From Pipra filicauda (Eukaryota; Chordata; Aves; Passeriformes; Pipridae), in NCBI RefSeq assembly GCF_003945595.2, contig NW_024103452.1, positions 62,001 through 126,000 of the forward strand: 64,000 nt of DNA, given 5' to 3'. The translations under genes were made by a program, and so were the position numbers. Under the pieces are notes generated by a model. It was not told the origin of the DNA. It did no database searches and saw only the letters and a list, made by a program, of their open reading frames with translations. Position 1 is the first letter of the stretch; each line of letters begins with the position of its first letter. Below, one piece after another: positions 40,601 to 55,600 of the stretch.

Positions 40601-43600
40601 GCTGCTTCATCTCCTTTCTCCCCTTTCAGCTGTTTGTGTGAGGCAACTGCAAGTGTAATGGCATACCTCCTTCGTGGATCTCTTTCTTCCCTCTGTACTC
40701 TGTTCAGTAAAACTGATTGAAATGCATCTGGTTAAGAAAAGGGGGACTTCTTGATTTTTAAAAAAACCAAACCTATCCTCAAACAGATTGTAGTGCATCT
40801 TGTTTTTCAGTTTTAGGTTAGGACCACTGTCAGTGTAAAGAGCTGTTGCTAATATTATGACTACTTACACTCTTTCAGTGTGTCCTGTAGAATATTGTCA
40901 TCATTTGCTGGGCCATAATGAACCTGAATCACCATAGGAAATACCTTCATTATCTTTATTTTATTTTTCCAGATGATTCATAAAGAAGTATGTGAAACTA
41001 GATTAAAATATTCTTGACTGTTTTAGCTGAAATGCATACAGATGATCTTTACAGTACAGTAACCTGGTACAAACCCATAGTGCCTCTGAGTGGGTTACTC
41101 ATTGATGCTAGATTCAGTCCTGGCAAACATGGGATGTCCTCTATTCCTACTGAAGTCAGAGGAAATGCAGGGTGACGAGTGCACCCTGCTGCTGAGGCCA
41201 CTGAGACGTGAAACCCCTTCACAGTTCTGGCAGTAAATGTAGTTTAATGCACACTTTTGGACCCTCTGCAGGCAGTAAATTCTTTCAGGAATGAACTCTG
41301 TGGTTAGCAGTTCATTTCCTTTTCAGAGATACAGGACATGAGAGCACATTTATATAAAAATCAATGCCAGAGTAAATACTGTCTTTTGCTAAGGATTAAT
41401 ATTATTCCAGTGAAGTTAAAAGAAAGACATGTTTAGTTCCAGCTTGGTGCCACAACATGCATTGCTTACTTTGTTTCTTTCTTTTCTTTCTAAGGGACAA
41501 AGTAATGAGATCCATAATATTTTTTATTTGCAAAATCAGATGGATTATGTTTTGTTCAGCATGGCTGTGTCAGTGTGGGGTGAGGTCAAAAAGCAGTGTC
41601 TTCCTGACTGAAACACCACGACCATGCTGGTCCACTGGACTGAGAGGGTGCATGGAGAATTTGCCTAGTTTTTGGGTGATAAGGTGGGATGCAAATGTGA
41701 TGGGGCATGGAGCTGGAGCCAGGCAGACAGGGTGCAACCTGCGTTTTTGTAGGAGGGGGAATTCTTAGAATCTCAGGGTAACTTGTGAAAAATCAGGAAC
41801 AATATCTGCCAGCTCCCACAAGGACAGTGTTTGCTTCTCATCTTCTAAACACAAAAGCATAGTGTCTTAAAAACTTAGCACACTGTGTGAAGCCTTAGCT
41901 CCACTGAAGTAAGCATTAGTCAAGATGTGCTGTTCTTTATGGAAAGTTTTGGTTGATACTACATTTTAATAATTTTCATATTTTATTTTAATAAGGACTT
42001 TCCAGCAACTGCAGCTCCTTAGTTAGTTGGCCTTCTGTCAGTTAAAATTGGCAATCAGAGACCTGGTAGTTGAAACTTATCATGCTTCAAAAATAATCAG
42101 TCCTCATAACATCTCTTTTAAGATATCCAAGATGAATATTTAATTTAATCACCCATTTTTTTAAAAAAATTGTTTTTGTTTGTTTGTTTTTGTTTTAGGA
42201 ATTGAAATATGGGGATGGTGTCCAGATTAGAGGGAACAGAGATCTGGAAGAGTGTTTTGCACAGGCAAATGACCAAATGGATATCCTGGATGGGCTGATC
42301 AGAGAGATGAGGCAGATGGGCCAGCCCTGTGACATGTATCAGAAGAGGTATTGTCTGAAAGGGAAAGGTTGGGGGTGGGAATGTGAACTGATAAAAGTTT
42401 GTGGTATCTCAAGTGCCTGCCTTCCGTGATGTTGCAGGATGTGACAGAAGTCAATAAGGTGGAACTACATCTAACTGGGGGTGTGCTAACATGGAGAAGG
42501 GCCTTGCAGTAATGTATTTCTGATGGAAGTTCACGCCTTAGTTGTCTCCATGAAATTTTAGTTAGTACATTTTTTTCCACAGCTTTTGCTTTCAGCACTT
42601 TGTTTTGAATACCTGGTGGTCCAGTAAGAGAGATAAATTACATTGTTTCCATGCTTTCCTCATAGACACTAAGTGGTTCCTTCACTTTCAGGCTGCTTCA
42701 GCTTCAAGAGCAAATGCGTGCCCTGTACAAAGCCATCAGTGTTCCCCGTGCCAGGAGGGCCAGCTCCAAAGGTGGTGGTTGCTTCTCCTCTCAAAGTGGC
42801 TCAGGCTGGGATGAGTACACAAAACGTGTCACAAGTGAATGTCTAAACTGGATGAGGCAGCAGAAGGTAAATCAATGCAAAACCCAGAGACAATGCTAAA
42901 ACTTGGTGTTGTTAATGAATGTCACCTCATATGTAGTAATGTTTTGGGTGCCAGTAGAAGAGTAAAAGTATTCATGAATGCTTGCATATTATTCCAAGTT
43001 CCTCTTCCTTACCCTCCGCCACCCATCTCCCCAGTATTTTATGTACAGTGAATTTCCACTGAAATACAAACATGAATTTGGGGTCTTCTTTTGCAGAGAA
43101 AAAAACTGTGAAAGTTAGATTTGAAAGCTAAATCGGACACAGCTGTTAACATAACAAAAGGCATTGGAATATTTGTGTTAGAAATTATTGTGCTCAATCT
43201 TTCCCTCCTTCCTTCCTTCCTTCCTTCCACAGATTTCCTTTGATTCATATTTATTTTAACCCTTTACACAGATAGGACCATCTTCACAGATTTAACCATT
43301 ATCCAGTGTTTTACGATTTTTCTCCCCCTCTATCTGTCTTTATCACAGTGGGAGCCAAAAGGTAGAGGTGATTGCCACAGGGACTTGACTTGGAGAAGTC
43401 AGTGCTGAAATACACACAAAAGTGCTGAAGTTACTATCTGTTGCATTCCCAGAACAAATTTACCTATGCATAGCTTCTGCTTGTGTAACCTGGAGTAGAA
43501 AACACACACTGAGAGCCCACAGTCTGTTTTTGTGCTGCTCCTCCTCTCTCCCTCTCTCCCTCACTTCGTCTCTCTCTCTCTCTCTGAATTTCTCTGTCTC

Positions 43601-46600
43601 CCCCTCTGTTTCTTTCTCCCCCCCCTTCTTCAGTCCCTACAGAAAAGCTGAAGTGGGGCACGTAAGCATTTAGCTCACTGGGAAAATCTGTTTTGAGCTT
43701 GCCATCGTGCCTCTTCTTTCCACCATGCCTTGCTGTATCCCAGTACATGCTCCCATTGAGACTAGGATAATGTTTCCCCTAGTAATGTGGTGAGATGTGG
43801 GAAAAAGTTCTGAGTACCTGAGGTTTTCTGCTGGTGTTTTTCTGCTTTTTTTTGTCTGGATGGTTTGCTGACAGGAGGATCAGGTGGGAGGAGGATTGGT
43901 CAAATTTCCAATGCAGAATTAGAGAAAGCACAGTGAAATCCAGCCTTTGTTCACATACTGGCAGCCAGCCATGACTGCCACTGTTGCTACAGTCTCTTTA
44001 GATTGTTCAAATATAACCAGAAGGGTCAAAGTCCTGTAACTTGTAAATGGCTGAATGAAAAATGGTTTTGTTTCTTGGATCATTTTCAACACTACTTTTG
44101 AACCCCCATGCTTGAGTGTCGTTCTGGCTTTATTGTCATCTATTGACTCATAGAGATTTGACTCCAGGCTGGTAACTTCCAAATTCAGTCCCAACCCAGG
44201 ATAAAGATATCTGGTTCTTGACTGTGCACATGCACAGACAGGCATTCAGACAGAGTCGTAGTGTGTCTTTACAGCATTAAGGAGGATCTGGAGTTTGAGG
44301 AGCTGAATTGTGAATTCAGTGGCTGTTAGTATTTGGAAAAAATGAAACAAAGAACTGCAGTCAGTTTTTGGATTGGTAATTATGAATAGTATTACCATTT
44401 TCCAAGGCTGTTTCTAGAGACTTTCGCTTGGCACCCTACAATAAATGTTGGCAAGATGCAAGACAAACAAAATGTTTATAATAATTTGAGTTTATCTTCT
44501 GTTTTTTTTTCTTTCATTTAGTTTGACTGGATTTAACTCAAGTTACTGAAGTTTACATGAGCAAAATTAAAATGGAAATATAATGTATTGGGCTACAGAA
44601 CTTAACTGGGTATTTTCACATGAATTGCATGAACAGCATTGTTTGATAAAGCCATAGTTTGTTTTCAGAGTGATAAGAATGTAACTATACTGTAGAACAT
44701 AAAAGAATAGTTTGATCCAAAGAAAACAGATGAAAGTACACTACTGAGTGTGCTTCATCTAGTCTAATTATAAAAAAATATTTTTCCTACTTTGTTTCTT
44801 CTGCTTTGGGAGCCGGTCACAGAGCTTAAGTGACGACAATTTAAAGAAATTGTCACCTCCTATTCTGAACTTTCCTTTGTTCAGTTTTACTCTCTATTGC
44901 ATAATCATGTTTTCTTCAGTTCCATTCCTTTATGCTCCAGTTTAGGTAGTAATGTTGGAAATGAAAGTACAAATACTGTTTCTTTCTCCTAGGCTGAAAT
45001 GGAGCTAGTGAAGTGGGGGTTTGATGCAGCATCCATTGAACAACAAATAGGAGACCATAGGAGAACTCACAATGCCATTGGAGACTATCGCTGGCACTTG
45101 GACAAAGTCAAAACAGATCTGGTAATTACTGACATCCCTTACATATTGCTTAGTCTAGATTTATATCCTTGCTTTACTGGTGTTCCACTACAAAGAAGGA
45201 ATATTGAGTAGTTCATCCTCTCTTCAGAAAGCACTGGTGTCATGGTAGCTGCCACTTTCAACCGTAATTTCATGATAAATTTGTGTTTCACTTCTTTTCC
45301 CAGATTTTGAAATGAAAATTTAGTAGCTATTTAACTTTTTGTTGTTGCATACTAAGGCTGGCAAATAAATATTGCAACATTTTTCGTGAGAAGAATGACT
45401 AAGAATGATTATTCTCACTTGCTGTCTAGGTGTGTTAAACAAGAAAGTGAAAGAATAAGGTGGGTGCTCAGATCCAGCCTTGAGTCATCAGGTTTTTTTT
45501 CTGTGAAGCATGCACAAATTCTGAGCTAAGCTTAAAGCTTTTCATAGGTGTTGATTTCTTTAATTTTTTTCCCCTTCTGAGACTTTGTTCCACTCTGAAT
45601 TTTGTGATTGGAATAAAGAAGTCACTGAAAATGCAGTTACCTTCCTCTGCTATCAGCCCAGCAGTTACAGAGATGAGAGAGGAGGCTTATTTCATTTCCA
45701 TTCATCTTTTCTCTAAATCAGGAGGAGAGAGTTCAGTCTAAAGAAAAGGCACTCTGTTCTGGAGCTCTGATTTCTCAACCAAGCTGAAGAGTAAAAGGGA
45801 TATTACTCCGTTTTCCCTTCAGTTTCAAATAGGAAAGGTGATAGTCTGGCCCTGTGGAATACCAGTTCCAAGACGGGGCAGGTTATCAGCCATAAAAGTG
45901 GGAATAAAAATTGTGGCCTTCTGTTCACATTGTAATTTATAGTACTTCATAATCTCCAAAGCTAGCTCCAGGACTGGCTGGCCTAGGAATTTGGTACAGA
46001 AAGAAATCCAGTTTCAAGAGTTGCATTGGTATTACAGGTGTTATGTGCAAACTTGCTTACATGCTAAGCATCCCTAAGGATAGTAAGTTTGTCTGAGCCT
46101 TGGTTTTATGCTTGCTGTGGTCCTCCAGTGGTACATCCATCCATGTCTGTTGTAGACATTTGCAAGTTACCACCTGCAGTTATTGTGATATTAACACTGT
46201 AAAGGAAATATTAGCAAGTAGACAACTTGTGAAAAGCTCACTAAGTATTTCCTGTCTCTGTTTCAGCGGGAGAAGGCTGCGGTTCATCAGCTGGAGGAAG
46301 AATATGAAGGCCTGCTGGTGAGCATGAGATGTGTTCATTTCTGATAACTTCTATGACAAAGGTGCTTTTTGCTTTATTAACACTGGCATGGTAGTGAAGG
46401 GACACTTCAGGTTTTGACAGTGACAGGGTGACAGAATTATTGAAATAATTCTATTCAGCAGTAAACTGACTGCTTTTTAGTTTCTCGATTCATTTTGAGT
46501 CATGAACTTGAGATTAATTTATTGCCTGGTATATAATTGACTTACTCCCACAAGGAAGTTTCTAGTTTGCACCTGGTGAAGGGAGTTGGTCACTAAGCAG

Positions 46601-49600
46601 GTGGAGAGTGGAACTCTACCTTCTTAATGGGTGTAAGCGTAGCGAAGAAATCAGACTGTATACAATGCCTAAAAAGTTACTCAAAGGTGGGATTAGAACC
46701 AGGTTCTGTGTAGGGCAGTGCATCTTCCCTGCTTTGGATTTTCATATAAAATACAGTGAGAATCTTGTGCAACTGGTTTATTTAACCCTTGGGATCGGAA
46801 GCTGATTCCTGTGCGCATTTCAAGCAATAGGATCTGTATTATGGTGTGAAGACAGAGAAGGTATTTTTTCATGAAGTGTCATCTGTGCAAAAGGTGATTC
46901 TACAACATCAAAGATGTCCATGAGCAGCAAATGCAAGTAAAAGTGATGTTAAGTGTTCAGACATTTTTTGTACATTTCTTCTCCATGCCTTTTTGCTTGC
47001 CTGCATGTCTGCTACATGTGTTTGCAATGACTGCTGTTGTCAGGTTCCCATTTTTCTATAAATCCAGACACATTGTCCACTGTCCATTGTCATTAGGTTT
47101 CATAATTCAATAAGCCCAGGCACATTATCTGCTGTCCGTTGCCAACAGGTTTTATAGATGTGTGGGTTTTACTGTTATTTTAGTTAAAAAAAAAGAGGAC
47201 ATGCTCTTGGCTTCCCTTTCTCCAACCAGCACAGGCATTCCTGTGTTTATGGCTTCTCATTTCTGGAATTCCTTGCAGAAATACTCCTTTGAGAGAATGG
47301 ATCAGCTTCGTCAATTCCAGAACCTCATTCAGGCCACCAGCAGAGAGATCATGTGGATCAATGACTGTGAGGAGGAGGAGCTTCTCTATGACTGGAGTGA
47401 CAGAAACACTGATATTGCCAGGAAGCAGGAGTCCTTCTCTGTAAGACAGCTCAACATCCTTCCACTTTCCATGGGCCCTCTTTTGGAATAGTGAGGAATG
47501 AACAACCTCTCTCGGGACAGACTCATCAGAGGATGGGGATTTCTTCATGTTTCGAAGTTCTTGGGGATTTTGTCAACCCTTTTCAATTAAGTACAGTGTG
47601 ACAACCTTTTGACAACCTTTTGAGTCAAGATAGGACATCTATTAGAAGATTGTGCCCTTATTCAATCAGTTGTCACGTTTCTTCTGACCTTGGAAGCTGG
47701 CCTTCTCGGCACAGTCCACTGTGGACTAGTGATCACATATAGCTCGTGCACCCAGTCACTATGTTGGCATGCTAAACTAAGGGACTTGAATCAGGCAGTT
47801 TAGTTCTCCCTGTTAGGACTATGTAGGGGCTCGGGGGTCCCTGTATTTGGCCCTGATCATCTGTCATCAGGAAGCAGAGCTGTAGCAGAGGGAACTGCTC
47901 TTTTCCTCTGATGGTTTTGCCAGCAGCACATAAAGTGCGTGGTCTGATGTAGTTTGCGCTGCTCCTTCTCATCTGTGGGCATGTAGGGAAATTGAGCATG
48001 TGTGTTTGTTTAACCAGTGTTGGTGCTGATCATCAAACTGAAAAAGGGATGAAGGTTCACACTACTAAGGAGGTACTTTTTCTTTTTTTAGTTCAGTTGT
48101 TTTGGATGTTGCAAGATGTAGTCATTTTTACTTCCATCACTCCTAGGACAGGCAGAACTTTGTGTGCTTTGCTCTGTGAAGCAGCGAGCCCAGAGACTAG
48201 AACTGAGATAATTGTACCTTTCTTGATTCTACTGTCTTCATAATTAACTTCAGTACACCAAATAGAATTACTACATAGTGTTAGCAGGGATAATTTTATT
48301 ATTATCACAACTCTCTTGAAAATTTAGAACAAATCATCCGGTGCAGTGTACCTTTGGGAGCTTGTTTAATGCTGTGTTTTGCTTGTTTAGAAACGCATGA
48401 GTGAACTGGAGCTTAAAGAAAAAGAACTCAACAAGCTAAAGCAAGAAAGTGACCAGCTAGTGCTCAACCAGCACCCTGCTTCAGACAAAATCGAGGTGAG
48501 TTAGACACACTTGTGCAATTTCACTTGCTTCTTTAGTTGTTACATGAGAAAAGTTCTCAGTGAAAGTCCACAAATGAAGAGCTGCCTCTGGACAAAAGAA
48601 GGGTTTGCCTGCCAAAAAGCATGTCCATTTTACCCAGCTCTATAAAATAAATGTTATTACCTTCCTCTACAAACCTGGCCATAACAACTGCACAATGATA
48701 GATGCATGTAAAAATTAATTCTAAGCTTGGGGAGTTATCTGAGGGTATGAAATTGCTGTATCTTGTTTGAGTTAACTACAGTGCAGTGGAATTTATGGTA
48801 GGAAGGCATGTCACTGTTGTTCTGCTATCTTAGTTGGCATGTTTTGAAAAAAGTCACACCCTTTGTTGAGGGTTTATATTTAATCCAGGTGCAAATACTT
48901 TCTCCAGCTGAAATTGATGGTGCCTTTCTACAGCTTAGCCAAGACAGTTTTGCTCTTGCAGCTTGGCATACATTTACCTTTCAATTATGAAGGCTGCAAC
49001 AATTTGGAAGACCTCATTTTATTAGGAAATATTGTAGTTCTTATAATTTTAAGAGTGCATAAGAACCCTGAAACTGAAAGAAGCTACAAGGAAAAAAAAG
49101 ATTAATCCTTTCCGCTTTTTAGTGCGTTTGCTTTTAACTGTTACTATGTTGTGTAAAATCACTATTCCTATTTATCCTGTGGTCAGTTTCTCTCTTAAAA
49201 GAAAGATCCTTGTAAGCTCCAGCAGTGAAGTAAAAGTTGTATGTAATTTTCTAAAGCATATACATTATGACTGTGTGAAGATTTTGAATTTAAAAACGAC
49301 CAGCATAAAAAGTCATGTTAGGCAGTATTCCTTGGAAGGAGGAGAACACGGCAATTTGCAATTGAAATATATTATTTGCAGTACTGCTTGTGCATTTCAC
49401 CCTTTTTTGTTAATGCACCTCAGGCTTTATGCCTCTTCATGCAAGACATGAACAGACTTCTCTTTGTGTCTCACAAGCAGATATTTAACTCATTTCAGTG
49501 AGGTAGATGCTCAGAAGTTGCAGAACTATTTGCATGAGTTACACTGTTCTGGTCTACGTGAATTTGTTTTTGCAGATTTTTCATTCGCATTTATGTGGGG

Positions 49601-52600
49601 CATAGGTAATTTTGCTTGAGTCTAGATATGGGAGAGAGATCAGTGTGGTGGTTTGAGTTGTATATATTACTGTTTTTGTTAGGCCTACATGGATACATTG
49701 CAAACTCAGTGGAGCTGGATCCTTCAAATTACCAAATGTATTGACGTTCATCTGAAAGAGAATGCGGCTTACTTTCAGGTGAGTAGTGATGTGGAGGATT
49801 CACATTACTTTTGTTAAAAGTGTGAATCCCATCACAGGTATATTTACTGTGCATAACACATTGTTGCCACGTTATAAATGCTACCATTCTGCCAGAGATG
49901 AACTGGGATTTCTCATTAAAGGAGTCCATAAATTTTTAGCAGATATTTTTAAGAACCATGTACAACCAAATTCACAACTATTCTTCTGTAGTTTTTTGAA
50001 GAGGCCCAAGCCACAGAATGCTACCTGAAAAACTTACAAGACTCCATCAGAAAGAAGTTCATCTGTGATAAGAGCATGTCACTGCAGACTTTGCTGGAGC
50101 AGATCAAGGAGCTGGAGGTACTGTCACACTCACCTGGCGGGTTATGTTCTGTTTTTCTTGGAAATCAGCTGCCCTTTTCAGATACCAAAGGTAAACCCAG
50201 GTGCACGGCAATGTTTATATACAGTACTGTAGGAACTTGAAACCATTATGGTATATTCCTGCCCATTTCACAGAATCACAGGGTATGTTGAGTTGGAAGG
50301 GACCCACAAGGATCATCAAGTCAGAAAGCCTACAAATGGACCAGTGTTTTTTTAACTTGTGTAATACTGTTTGGAAATTCTAATTTCTTTCTAAACCTGT
50401 AATGAGTCCACCAAATTCCCAAGTTTCTGACATGCCAACAAATTAAAAAAAATTACATACTTTTTTCTTAGGTGGTAGAATAGATTTTACTTCAAAGGAT
50501 AAATACATTCAATAAATGATTCTTCATGTCACTGTATCACTCTTGTCTCTTTGAAAGGACAAAACTCAGCTTTTTTAGCTGTTTGCTTATCATGAATTAA
50601 GTACTACAATCTCAAATTGGAGAAGAATGGTGTGATGTAAAAGACCAATTAATGAAGTCAGGTTTGAGAGTGTAGTTATTACCTTTTTTTTGTTAGCAAT
50701 TATTTTGTTAGATTCTTTCAATTTAGGCCTGTGTTTCTTAAACATCACTGTAACCACATTGAAGATCTGTATGGAAAACCTGCTATGAAAATTTTGAAAA
50801 CTTTTCATCTTGCCAGAGCTGCAAAGTTACTTAATTTGATGTTTCTCTTCTCTTTTTTTAAAACTGCAGTTTTACATTATAGGCCAAAGATTCATCCCAC
50901 TAGAGCTAATGTAAGTTTTGCCTACTGTAAGCTCCAGATGAATCCCTCTCTTAATAAAACAGTGGAAACTAGATGACATTTCTTTTTAGAATTATTTCAT
51001 TATATACAATTAATTTTTGCAGAATGAACGAGAGAGAATTCTTGAATATAAGAGGCAAGTGCAGAGTTTGGTGAATAAATCCAAGAAGATTGTGCAGCTG
51101 AAGCCACGTAACCCAGACTACCGGAGTAACAAGCCCATTATCCTCAAGGCTCTGTGTGACTACAAACAGGATCTGGTACTGTATCCCTTTTTGGCTGAGA
51201 ACAAACATCACATAAACTAGAACATGGCAAGTTAGTTAGTAAATAAACCGTTGACCCGACAGGTATAATCCCTTTGTCTGCTTTTGGTCTGCTTAAATTT
51301 CTTCAACAGAAAAAGCTCTTACTTTCTTGCAACTATGAATAAACATAATTTGGTTGGTTAGTTAATAAGTCTAGTTGTAATTACTAATATTAATCAACTT
51401 AATATCATTAATAATCACATTTCAAATTAGCATATAAAAGTCTTATTGATAATAGGATTAGAATTGTTGATACAGATCTTCCCAGCGTCTACACTTTTTT
51501 TTGGTGATTGCTCACCTTTCCAGTGTCTCTCTGGATCCTTAGGTGAACATTTCATCTAGTAAAAGGTGAGGAGGATACCTTGGTACATTGGTATCTCCAT
51601 TTTTTTAATTGGTGGAGTATGAAATGAATGATGAAGTTTTTGTTTCCTCCTTCATACTGAGGTTGCTTGGGTTTATTTCTGTATTTTTTTTTCTTAGCAA
51701 TAGGCTTAGATGCATTTTCTGCATACGTGCTTTTTCCTGCTCCATGACCACACTTGTGGCTGCACTGTGTCAGGATTTCTGGCAGTTGGGGCTTGGTGAA
51801 TCTAGCTCTGCCATGCTCACTCACAGTCTCTTTGCAAGTATGGACACAGCACTATGCATGCTTAGGCCTCGAGCTCACTGGCTTACAGCCATACATGGTT
51901 GCATAGTTTACCATGGCCATGTGTACACGTTCAGTCTTTGATGTTTGTCAGGGCAAGCCCCAAGCCTGATGATGAACCAGACTGGCAACTGCTCAGTGTT
52001 CTGTGGCTCCTGCTTCCTTTTTTTGTTTGTTTTTGTTTTCTCTACATGGAAACCAGATTCAGGGAGAAGGGGTTGATCTATGCTGATGTCTTGCCCCAGT
52101 ATGAAGCCAGTGTGCACACCCAGACCTGGCAACTGGGAAGCACTCCTGCTTTTGTGATCGTCATACATCTTCCTTGTCTGTCTCTCCTAGAAACTCCATC
52201 TTACTTAACTAAAGAAAACAATTGTTATGTGTTCCTTACAGAAAACAGTGCGCAAAGGAGATGAATGCATCCTGAAGGACAATAATGAGCGCAGCAAGTG
52301 GCTGGTGACTGGCCCTGGAGGAGTGGATATGCTGGTGCCATCTGTCAGTCTTATCATCCCACCCCCCAATCCTTTAGCAGTGGATCTTGCTACAAAGTGA
52401 GTTGCTGCCTGCATTTGAACACCTGCCATTGGGATTAGATAGAGCAGTTCACTCAAAATATCAACCAGTCACAAAATACGATCTGAGCCTTGATCGGAGT
52501 TCACTCCCTCTGCCCCTAAGGGTAGGGGATTAAGGACTAGACCATTGACTTGAAGGTCATACTTCAGTGAAACTTGCTGGGATCTAGGTTGGGGCCCAAA

Positions 52601-55600
52601 AATATTTAAACATGAGCTTCTACAAGGATTTTCTCATCTCTAATAATGAAAGTCATGGATAAATTAATTTCCAAAATTTTTTCAAGTAGGGAACAAGCCT
52701 TAATGCACTCCGCATGTGGTGAATGTTTCTTGGGATGTTTTGTAGCTGTGCTACAAGGACAGAGCATTTTGATCATGCATTTTCTTTTCTCATGTCAGAA
52801 TTGAGCAATATTATGAAGCTATTTTAGCTTTGTGGAACCAGCTGTATATCAACATGAAGAGCCTGGTGTCTTGGCACTATTGCATGATCGACATTGAGAA
52901 GATCAGAGCGATGACTATTGCCAAGGTAAGACACCAGCTGGCCTTACCTGCAGACCAGAGACATCCATGACCTGATGACTACTGTCCCAAACAGAGTTTG
53001 CAGTGTCCTGTGCAGATCTATGTTCTGCGAAACCATGAGCCTTCCTTTTGCTGGGTTGCACAAACAATTACATATGGAAGTTGCAATTTTATTAAAAGAG
53101 AAGCAAAATTATATCCTATTCAAACATGATATGGATAAACAGAAAGATTAGCTAAGGGATTAGCTATTATGTACTTACTGTACTTGTTCCCATTGTGCAA
53201 GTGCATGGATAGACAGAGTAAGAGGTAGAATTTCAAACTATTCTTAGGTTATGGAATGATTGTAATAAGAATAGATTAGCTTAGTGTGTACTCTTAGCAC
53301 CATACTTCTAGAGTTAGCCTCGGTAGGTTTTTTTCTAGCTATTACTTTGGGGTTTTTTCTAGGTGTATTAGTTTGATCCATATTGATTAAGTAGTCATAA
53401 ACCTTTCCCAGTTGTTTTTCTTTTTTTATTTTATTTTTTTAAATTCCCTTCTTTATTTCAGCTGAAAACAATGCGTAAGGAAGATTACCAAAAAATAATA
53501 ACTGACCTGGAGATCCATTATCAAGAGTTCCTCAGGAATAGCCAAGGCTCAGAGATGTTTGGTGATGAAGACAAACGGAAGATCCAGACTCAGTTCACTG
53601 ATGCTCAGAAACACTACCAAACCCTGATTATACAACTACCTAATCAACCACGACAGCCACAAATAGGTTTGTCATCCTCCTGGTTTTTGGAGAGTTTAGA
53701 CTGCTTGGGTTTCTTTGTTCCAAGGGTTGTGCATGGTACATTCTTTTTATGTGAAAATGTTCTCTTGAACAAATGAATTGAAACGTGTTCAAGAACTATT
53801 CTGCTGTCTCCCAGTGTAACAGAATTGGCCATGTGCAGGGAAGATTTTGTTCTTTCCTCCTTTGGTGGGAATCTGGGAATAGTCCTCCAAAGATCACGGA
53901 ACTTGCTGGGAAAATGAGAGGAATTTAGTCCATTTGATATGTTTTCAGTTATTAGGAAGCAAAATCTCACTGCTGTGACTGGGGAAGCAAATTTGTCTTT
54001 TTGTGAAAGAGCGATTTCATTCCCTGAAACAACTGCATAAGGGCCCAGATCTTCTGCCTGTTCTCAGTTCTACAGATCCACTCAGTGCTTAGATCACTTG
54101 GGCAGCACATTGGCTTCCTGTATGTGGGTGCTCAGTTCTCTGGCAGTTGACATTTACCCAATTCACGTTGCAGTGGTCCCAACTGAGACCTGTCCTGTGG
54201 GTTCCTCAAACACGGTTATCGTTAATGAGAGAAACCGAGAGCATGAGAAGCAGGAGGCCTGGCTGCTGATGGAGCTTCAGAAACTTCGGCGTCAGATTGA
54301 AGCTTCTGAGATTCAGATGGTTCAAAGAGCTCCTCTTGGAGTGGATCAAGGGGCTATGCATGACTTTTCAGTCAGAATAAAGGATTTAGAGGTAACCGTG
54401 GATATTTTTCTTGGAGCACCTCAAATTCAACATGACTCTATGCTGCAGAGCATACTGCAGTTCTGCTTCTGATCAGTTGGGGAAGACACACATCCTGTGC
54501 AGAAAATTCTCGGTTGGAAGCTAACCGTGATGATTTGGATTGGAGTTAAGCTTCTAGGTAGAAAAAGTTGATTCTTGAATTTTAAAAGTAGCATTCTACC
54601 CGACAAAGAATACAGGAAGACTGATCTCAAGTGACATGAGCTTGTGTTAAGCCTCATCCAGGGTAAAGCACTGTTAAAACCCTTTTCCAAGGACCCTACT
54701 TTACTAACTAACTGTGAAGTGCTGTCTGTGGATGCAGACTGGATACATGAGTCCTACAAACTCTCTCCCTCTCCTAGTTCTTAAGATTTATAGGAGACTG
54801 GAGAGAGAAGATTAGTTAGAAGGGAGAACAGGTTTAGCATGTGAGAAATTCCCCTGAATCAATGAGGTTGCAAAGGACCTTGTCATGTCTGCCCAGTGCG
54901 GTAGACAGCTGGCAGTAAAGCACTTTGCTTTCAACAGAGCTGAGTTTCAGAGTGGAGGGGCTCAAAAAGCGGTATTACCTATTGCAGACTGTCCAAAAAG
55001 AAACTGCTCAATATTACTTGCCTTGAAGAAAGCAAGCTCAGTCACTGCTTCAGTCCTCAGTCAGGCCGGTTATATAACAGTAGACTATTTGGATAAGGAG
55101 ACCAATTCCACATGTGCTGTAGAATGATCAGCCAACCAAAAATGTGTAAACCAGGCATTCTCTTTCCTTAGGGTGTGCAGAACGACTCTCAAATAATGGC
55201 TGAAACCCTCAATAAGCATAAGGACTTGCTGCCTAACTTCAGAGGCTGTGAAAAATATGTGTACTTGCAATCAGAGATAAATGCCCTATTTCAAAAGCTG
55301 GAAAATATTAATGGTGTTTCTGCTGGCTACTTAGACAGGTAAGAAAATTGAGGTTATAGCCATAAATAGTCACTTTGTTCTATAATGCTTAGTCCAGATA
55401 CCTGCCTTTTGTTAACAGTAGTGTAAAATCCCACCTTCTTTTCTACAAATTCTGTACATGTGGGTAGAAACAGACATGTGAATTTCTTCTCTCTTCTGGA
55501 ATACTTTAAAAAAAGAAAGTGAGAATCATGGGTATCACAGAAAATTCTTGTGTTACCTGTTCTTTTTAACTAAACATCTGCAATTAGAAATATCACCTTT

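Larger units (their letters stand above)
42867..44992 (+). other. DSP: DSP intron 4, with simple repeats
   Basis: The 2126-base intron contains a (CCTT)n run at 43203-43229 and a CT-rich tract at 43535-43625. A small perfect inverted pair (gacaattt/aaattgtc) lies near 44,835-44,853. No transposon or exon was recognised. Confidence 0.85.

Noticed and set aside
43535..43660. A cryptic exon after the CT-rich tract ending CTTCTTCAG in intron 4
   Set aside because: The following sequence has no conserved frame or matching donor. The tract is better explained as a simple repeat.
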